A stretch of DNA of 64,000 nt, from the IMG/VR virus record IMGVR_UViG_3300025853_000040, positions 45,191 to 109,190 of that record, one strand, 5' to 3'. A program made the translations under genes and the position numbers. How positions within the stretch are numbered: position 1 is the stretch's first letter; each line of letters opens with the position of its first letter. Below are positions 61,021 through 64,000 of this stretch, one piece after another. The stretch is from a virus. Below the pieces are notes generated by a model. It saw only the letters and a program-made list of their open reading frames with translations, was not told the origin of the DNA and ran no database searches.

Positions 61021-61384
61021 TATATTCTTCCTCTCCTAGGTCTAAATCTTGCCACCTTGATTGTGCCACTTTGGCCAATGACCACCGACCCATTCCGTTT
61101 GTTGGTTGAGGCGCTTTTATAAAATCTGTTATATTGTAGTTTTCAATAGAATCTACAAATATTACATTTACATTAAACTCATCTGATAAATTAGACATTG
61201 CTTTTTTAAAAAAAACACCTTCACCTTCACTTATAATAAAACCTTTTTTACGATCCTTATGACAAAGAATATCAAAACCATCATATACTAACTTAGCTAA
61301 CATAGATTTATATCTTCTCAAGTTATCATTGTCACTGAATGAATATATATAAGGATTTATTATACAATAAAAGCTACTTCCCAT
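60998..61384 (-). CDS. Small protein, unknown
   Basis: This 128-residue protein starts MGSSFYCIINPYIYSFSDND, has a hydrophobic middle (MLAKLVYDGFDILCHKDRKK) and an acidic end (EEEYNVNTMHS). It seems soluble and mixed alpha/beta. The start overlaps the upstream stop by 11 bases, and its own 3' end overlaps the HWDGY-type gene. I do not recognise a family. The three genes 61724-60625 form one overlapping operon. Confidence 0.65.
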   Translation of the reverse strand: MGSSFYCIINPYIYSFSDNDNLRRYKSMLAKLVYDGFDILCHKDRKKGFIISEGEGVFFKKAMSNLSDEFNVNVIFVDSIENYNITDFIKAPQPTNGMGRWSLAKVAQSRWQDLDLGEEEYNVNTMHS

Positions 61385-61724
61385 GCTTTATAAACTCCAA
61401 TATACCTTTGTCATCTTGACCCCAAATCTTCCACATTCTTGTGGATAACATTTCGTTAATGCTTTGTTCTCCATAATAAAATGGTATAACTGCTGATTCT
61501 TCTGTAATCTCTGGTAAATCTACGTTATAAGATAGATATTTAACATCATTAAAAGGATAGTAATGCATGGTTTTTGCATCTAAAATTTCAAAACATGCAT
61601 AATTGTAGTGCACTTCTTTGTTAATATCTAAATTATCCTCATCCACAATTTTTTTATTCATGTTTTCTAAAAAAATTTTTCTGCCGGTATGTTTTACCTC
61701 TAATGTTCTTGATTCTTCACTCAT
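61374..61724 (-). CDS. Small protein, unknown
   Basis: This 116-residue protein starts MSEESRTLEVKHTGRKIFLE, has a Tyr-rich middle (EVHYNYACFEILDAKTMHYY) and a TRMWKIWGQDDKG segment near the end. It is polar and soluble. A short GAGAG site precedes the start, and a TATTTATT motif lies 60 bases upstream. I do not recognise a family. It is the first gene of the overlapping operon that runs to 60531. Confidence 0.65.
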   Translation of the reverse strand: MSEESRTLEVKHTGRKIFLENMNKKIVDEDNLDINKEVHYNYACFEILDAKTMHYYPFNDVKYLSYNVDLPEITEESAVIPFYYGEQSINEMLSTRMWKIWGQDDKGILEFIKHGK

Positions 61725-61783
61725 AATGATTCTCTCGTTTGTAATTTGTTTATATTTAACACATTATCACCCATCACCACCCT

Positions 61784-61791
61784 AATAAATA
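61784..61791 (-). promoter_or_regulatory. Candidate late promoter element TATTTATT
   Basis: The minus strand reads GTTTATATTTATTAGGGTGG, 60 bases before the 116-residue gene, in a 94-base gap. It is further from its gene than the other copies, so this is the weakest case. Confidence 0.25.
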
Positions 61792-61818
61792 TAAACAAAT
61801 TACAAACTTCTTTCATAA

Positions 61819-61929
61819 TTAAAAATCTTGACCACTCTCTAATCCAACTTGTTCATTATCATTATCATTATCTTCATCCCAATCATATTCACGACCAAAA
61901 AATACTCGTAAAATCCATGTAAAAATCAT
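61819..61929 (-). CDS. Tiny acidic protein (36 residues)
   Basis: The frame reads MIFTWILRVFFGREYDWDED and then NDNDNEQVGLESGQDF. A hydrophobic opening helix (residues 1-11) is followed by a strongly acidic tail that is encoded by an ATT-rich repeat. GAGG precedes the ATG at a good distance. It may be a small membrane-associated protein. No recognised family. Confidence 0.55.
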   Translation of the reverse strand: MIFTWILRVFFGREYDWDEDNDNDNEQVGLESGQDF

Positions 61930-61937
61930 TATTTACC

Positions 61938-62210
61938 TCATTTCCAATTTATTGGACGTTCTTCATGACGATCATTGCGGTTTTTAATAGACAATTTGTT
62001 TGATTTCTCTAATTCATCAACTTTTGACAATAAAACCTCTATTTCACCCCTAATTTCCCCTATTTTGTCGATAAAAACGGGTTTTTGTGGATTATATAGT
62101 TGATTTTTTAGTCGTTTATTCTCGTTTTCTAACTTGTCAATGTAGTCAAAAATAGACTTAAGATAAGATTCAAAGCCATTCTTTATGTTTTTGAAAGCAA
62201 TATCATCCAT
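61938..62210 (-). CDS. Small coiled-coil protein (90 residues)
   Basis: The protein is almost fully helical: FESYLKSIFDYIDKLENENK, then RLKNQLYN, a Pro break, and GEIRGEIEVLLSKVDELEKS. It should form a two-part coiled coil. The start follows AAAGGATTGG, which lies in the end of the previous gene; the gap is 3 bases. I do not recognise a family. Confidence 0.65.
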   Translation of the reverse strand: MDDIAFKNIKNGFESYLKSIFDYIDKLENENKRLKNQLYNPQKPVFIDKIGEIRGEIEVLLSKVDELEKSNKLSIKNRNDRHEERPINWK

Positions 62211-62213
62211 AAA

Positions 62214-62762
62214 TTACCAACCAATCCTTTCATGTGGTGTTGATTCAATCTTTTTATCATTGGATAATTTTAAATTAGCTATCTCTTGTTCTAATACATC
62301 AATTTGAAACTTTAAATCATCAATTTCATTTTGTGAAGAAGAATTATTATTATAAACAACCTCACTACTGAAGTTGTTTTGATCACCCCAACAAGTATAT
62401 GGCATACCGCGGTTTTGCTCAACCGACCACGGATCATCTATTTCTTCTTCCTCATCAGATGTATCATCATATTCTATGTCATCAGATAGTTCTACATCTA
62501 TTTCATTACCTTCATAATCAAATGGGCCTTCGTATACGGAAGATTCTGTTGTTGTATCTTCATCTTGAATGGAAAAATCTCTTGCAAACTCTCCACACCA
62601 AAGCAAATCATTTGTTATGGGGAAAACAGCAGTAGTATCATCACCAACAATATAAGGATAACTTACTGGTGGGTTCTTTCTACATTCGCCAGTCGTTTTT
62701 CCATCACCATAAGAAAAATAAAACTTACATTCCGAACAACTAATACTTGGGTTATTATCCAT
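62214..62762 (-). CDS. Zinc-finger-like protein with acidic linker and coiled-coil end
   Basis: I start at 62762 (MDNNPSISCSECKFYFSYGD), where the AAAGGA site fits; a TTG at 62774 is also in frame. The 182-residue protein opens with a four-Cys motif: C9, C12, C27 (GECRKNPP) and C56 (LLWCGEF), a C-x2-C-x14-C-x28-C pattern. I recall short proteins with the pattern CRKxPP...WCGEF in phages and bacteria, with no known function. Then come an acidic Ser/Thr/Asp-rich linker (about 85-125) and a Leu/Ile coiled coil near the end. It could bind zinc or an iron-sulfur cluster. Its start overlaps the previous stop region. Confidence 0.7.
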   Translation of the reverse strand: MDNNPSISCSECKFYFSYGDGKTTGECRKNPPVSYPYIVGDDTTAVFPITNDLLWCGEFARDFSIQDEDTTTESSVYEGPFDYEGNEIDVELSDDIEYDDTSDEEEEIDDPWSVEQNRGMPYTCWGDQNNFSSEVVYNNNSSSQNEIDDLKFQIDVLEQEIANLKLSNDKKIESTPHERIGW

Positions 62763-62763
62763 T

Positions 62764-63471
62764 TTAAGCAGCAATCCTTTCTTGATTGTTTGTGTTTAGT
62801 TCTTGCATAGCTGATGTAATAATGCTTGGGTAAAAATGAGAGTCATCCAACAAGTGCCTCCAGTTTTCTCTACCGTTCTTATTATACTTATTAAATCTTG
62901 ATTGATATCTATACAGATTAATACCTAAATCTTTGTAATGTTGCAAATCTAACAACTGTTGAAATGTATAGTTGCGGTTTTGTATGAGCTTATCTAAATC
63001 ATGATTCTCTTCTGAAGATGCAACAATAACTGAACAGAAAAGATGTGTATAGTTATCTATCCAACGAAATATATTATCCATACTACAATCATCACCAAAA
63101 ACTTCATAATCATCCTTACCATAAACAACAGCATTGGCAATTATCTTACCAACTGTAGTTCTTGGTATCCAATGTTCCAATGGGTGATTCTTTTCGTATA
63201 AGTTATCCTTAACTCCATCCGTAAAATAACCAGTATGAAAATAACAATCAAACTTGAATATAGGTTCACCCAATATAGGATTAATCAAATAACGAAACAT
63301 ATCTGACATTTGGGGGTCATCTTTCTTAGAATGGAATAACTCTGCACCCCACTTAAGTGCCGTCTTTGTTTTCTCTAACTTAACATCCAAATTTTTTCTT
63401 GGCTTTTCACGATGTTTCTTCAAATACTCATTATCTTCACTCAAGAAATATAGATTGTTTTCCTTATACAT
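62764..63471 (-). CDS. Unknown protein (235 residues)
   Basis: This protein starts MYKENNLYFLSEDNEYLKKH, then has a basic segment, HSKKDDPQMSDMFRYLINPI, CYFHTGYFTDGVKDNLYEKN with HPLEHWIPRTTVGKIIANAV, and a helical end. It is rich in Tyr, Asp and His. The segment EHWIPRT recalls nuclease-like His motifs, but no full HNH or other motif follows, so I do not claim one. It seems soluble. It overlaps the next start region, suggesting coupling. I do not recognise a family. Confidence 0.7.
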   Translation of the reverse strand: MYKENNLYFLSEDNEYLKKHREKPRKNLDVKLEKTKTALKWGAELFHSKKDDPQMSDMFRYLINPILGEPIFKFDCYFHTGYFTDGVKDNLYEKNHPLEHWIPRTTVGKIIANAVVYGKDDYEVFGDDCSMDNIFRWIDNYTHLFCSVIVASSEENHDLDKLIQNRNYTFQQLLDLQHYKDLGINLYRYQSRFNKYNKNGRENWRHLLDDSHFYPSIITSAMQELNTNNQERIAA

Positions 63472-63474
63472 TAT

Positions 63475-63561
63475 TTAATCCTTTTTGATAAAGTAATAAA
63501 ATCCACCAAAAATAAATCCAAAAACAACCAAACCAATTATATCCAATAAATTAATTTCCAT
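63475..63561 (-). CDS. Tiny membrane protein (28 residues)
   Basis: The frame reads MEINLLDIIGLVVFGFIFGG and then FYYFIKKD. One membrane helix spans most of it, with two basic residues at the end. AGGAGAG precedes the ATG. The preceding leader repeats that of the 106-residue gene. Confidence 0.55.
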   Translation of the reverse strand: MEINLLDIIGLVVFGFIFGGFYYFIKKD

Positions 63562-63604
63562 TTTCTCTCCTATAATTTTTATATATGTAAACCACCACCA
63601 GCGA
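63562..63604 (-). repeat. Leader repeat GGTGGTTTACATATATAAAAA, copy 1
   Basis: On the minus strand this segment runs GGTGGTGGTTTACATATATA then AAAATTATAGGAGAG, just before the 28-residue gene. A nearly identical segment is found at 63956-63995. It may contain a promoter -10 (CATATATAAA) and carries the ribosome site. Confidence 0.6.
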
Positions 63605-63634
63605 ATGTTATTCTCAGTGGTGTCTTTGTTATAA

Positions 63635-63955
63635 TCATAGTTGCCTTATTAAATTCTGTATGTTATCAATAGTATCGGTCATCTTTTTTATTTTATTCTC
63701 TAAATACTCAATATGTTTAATGGCATCTTGAAGATTGCAATACATTATCATAGGGTCGTTGCTATCAACATCGTATGCACTCCAACCATCTTTTGTAGAT
63801 ACCTTTACAGCAGAAACATCATCATAGTTTTTTATCTCTCGTCTATAGATGGTCTTGCCATTATCGGGGCTTTCATAGATATACTTCTTACCATCATTTG
63901 CAACCTTAAGACTATCTATTCTTTCTCTACCTTGTCTATCAACACTAGCCGTCAT
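63635..63955 (-). CDS. Small protein with coiled-coil end (106 residues)
   Basis: This protein starts MTASVDRQGRERIDSLKVAN, has a beta-rich middle (KKYIYESPDNGKTIYRREIK) and a helical coiled-coil end (LQDAIKHIEYLENKIKKMTD). It is polar and soluble. AGGAGAG precedes the start with the second copy of the repeated leader. I do not recognise a family. Only part of its upstream region is in the window. Confidence 0.65.
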   Translation of the reverse strand: MTASVDRQGRERIDSLKVANDGKKYIYESPDNGKTIYRREIKNYDDVSAVKVSTKDGWSAYDVDSNDPMIMYCNLQDAIKHIEYLENKIKKMTDTIDNIQNLIRQL

Positions 63956-63995
63956 TTGATTCTCTCCTATTTTTTATATATGTAAACCACCAACC
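63956..63995 (-). repeat. Leader repeat GGTGGTTTACATATATAAAAA, copy 2
   Basis: On the minus strand this segment runs GGTTGGTGGTTTACATATAT then AAAAAATAGGAGAG before the 106-residue gene. It agrees with copy 1 over about 30 bases except for one short indel. Confidence 0.6.
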
Positions 63996-64000
63996 GTGAC

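Noticed and set aside
62764-63471. HNH nuclease in the 235-residue protein
   Set aside because: Only an EHWIP-like word is seen; no zinc knuckles or second His/Asn motif follow.
1-64000. Integrase, attachment sites or insertion sequences
   Set aside because: No integrase, transposase or terminal inverted repeats were seen in this window; the tRNA genes are not next to an integrase.

Overview
The window is one continuous piece of a large, AT-rich genome of a tailed phage with a contractile tail (T4-like myovirus grade). Every convincing gene is on the minus strand, so genes run from the right end to the left. The host is probably a Gram-negative and likely aquatic bacterium: the phage encodes an outer-membrane-barrel-like protein, sugar genes of the lipopolysaccharide/capsule type and a very large set of host-contact fibres. 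I cannot name the species.

Layout, right to left. (1) 64000-53280: small early-type genes, mostly of unknown function, with two tRNAs (Asn-GTT, Thr-TGT), a secreted pair (barrel-like protein plus periplasmic TPR protein), an HNH endonuclease next to two DNA methyltransferases, and a nucleotidyltransferase of the ligase superfamily. Four near-perfect sigma70 promoters (TTGACA-N17-TATATT/TATAAT) drive parts of this region. A terminator at 53230-53259 closes it. (2) 53205-50598: three head-to-tail connector genes (neck and tail-completion type). (3) 50581-18655: about 32 kb of fibre genes: eight proteins from 150 to 1937 residues, a secreted repeat protein, a holin-like protein and small accessory proteins. 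They share N-terminal modules, hundreds of beta-repeat motifs of the VGIGT type, two S74 self-cleaving chaperone ends and one LamG-like domain. (4) 18553-14026: four sugar genes (GT9 glycosyltransferase, carbamoyltransferase, a deoxyhypusine-synthase-like protein, a PfkB kinase), translationally coupled. (5) 13970-1: tail genes: a small coiled-coil protein, sheath, tube, a zinc-ribbon baseplate/chaperone protein with a likely programmed frameshift, tape measure, two baseplate proteins, and a large protein that runs off the left edge.

How it fits together: sheath, tube, tape measure and baseplate genes make the contractile tail, and the neck genes join it to the head. The fibre block supplies changeable receptor binding and shows signs of cassette exchange. 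The sugar cluster and the secreted pair could alter the surface of the infected cell. The methyltransferase/HNH block could protect phage DNA or attack other DNA.

The most notable signals are the frameshift at 9327-9333, the early-promoter family, a candidate late motif (TATTTATT) that sits inside terminator hairpins, the secreted barrel/TPR pair, the giant Sec-signal repeat protein, the CCAACGTTGG leader repeat found three times in the methyltransferase/HNH block, and cysteine-rich stretches in two fibres. Functions are assigned from motifs and recalled family resemblance only; no database search was possible.
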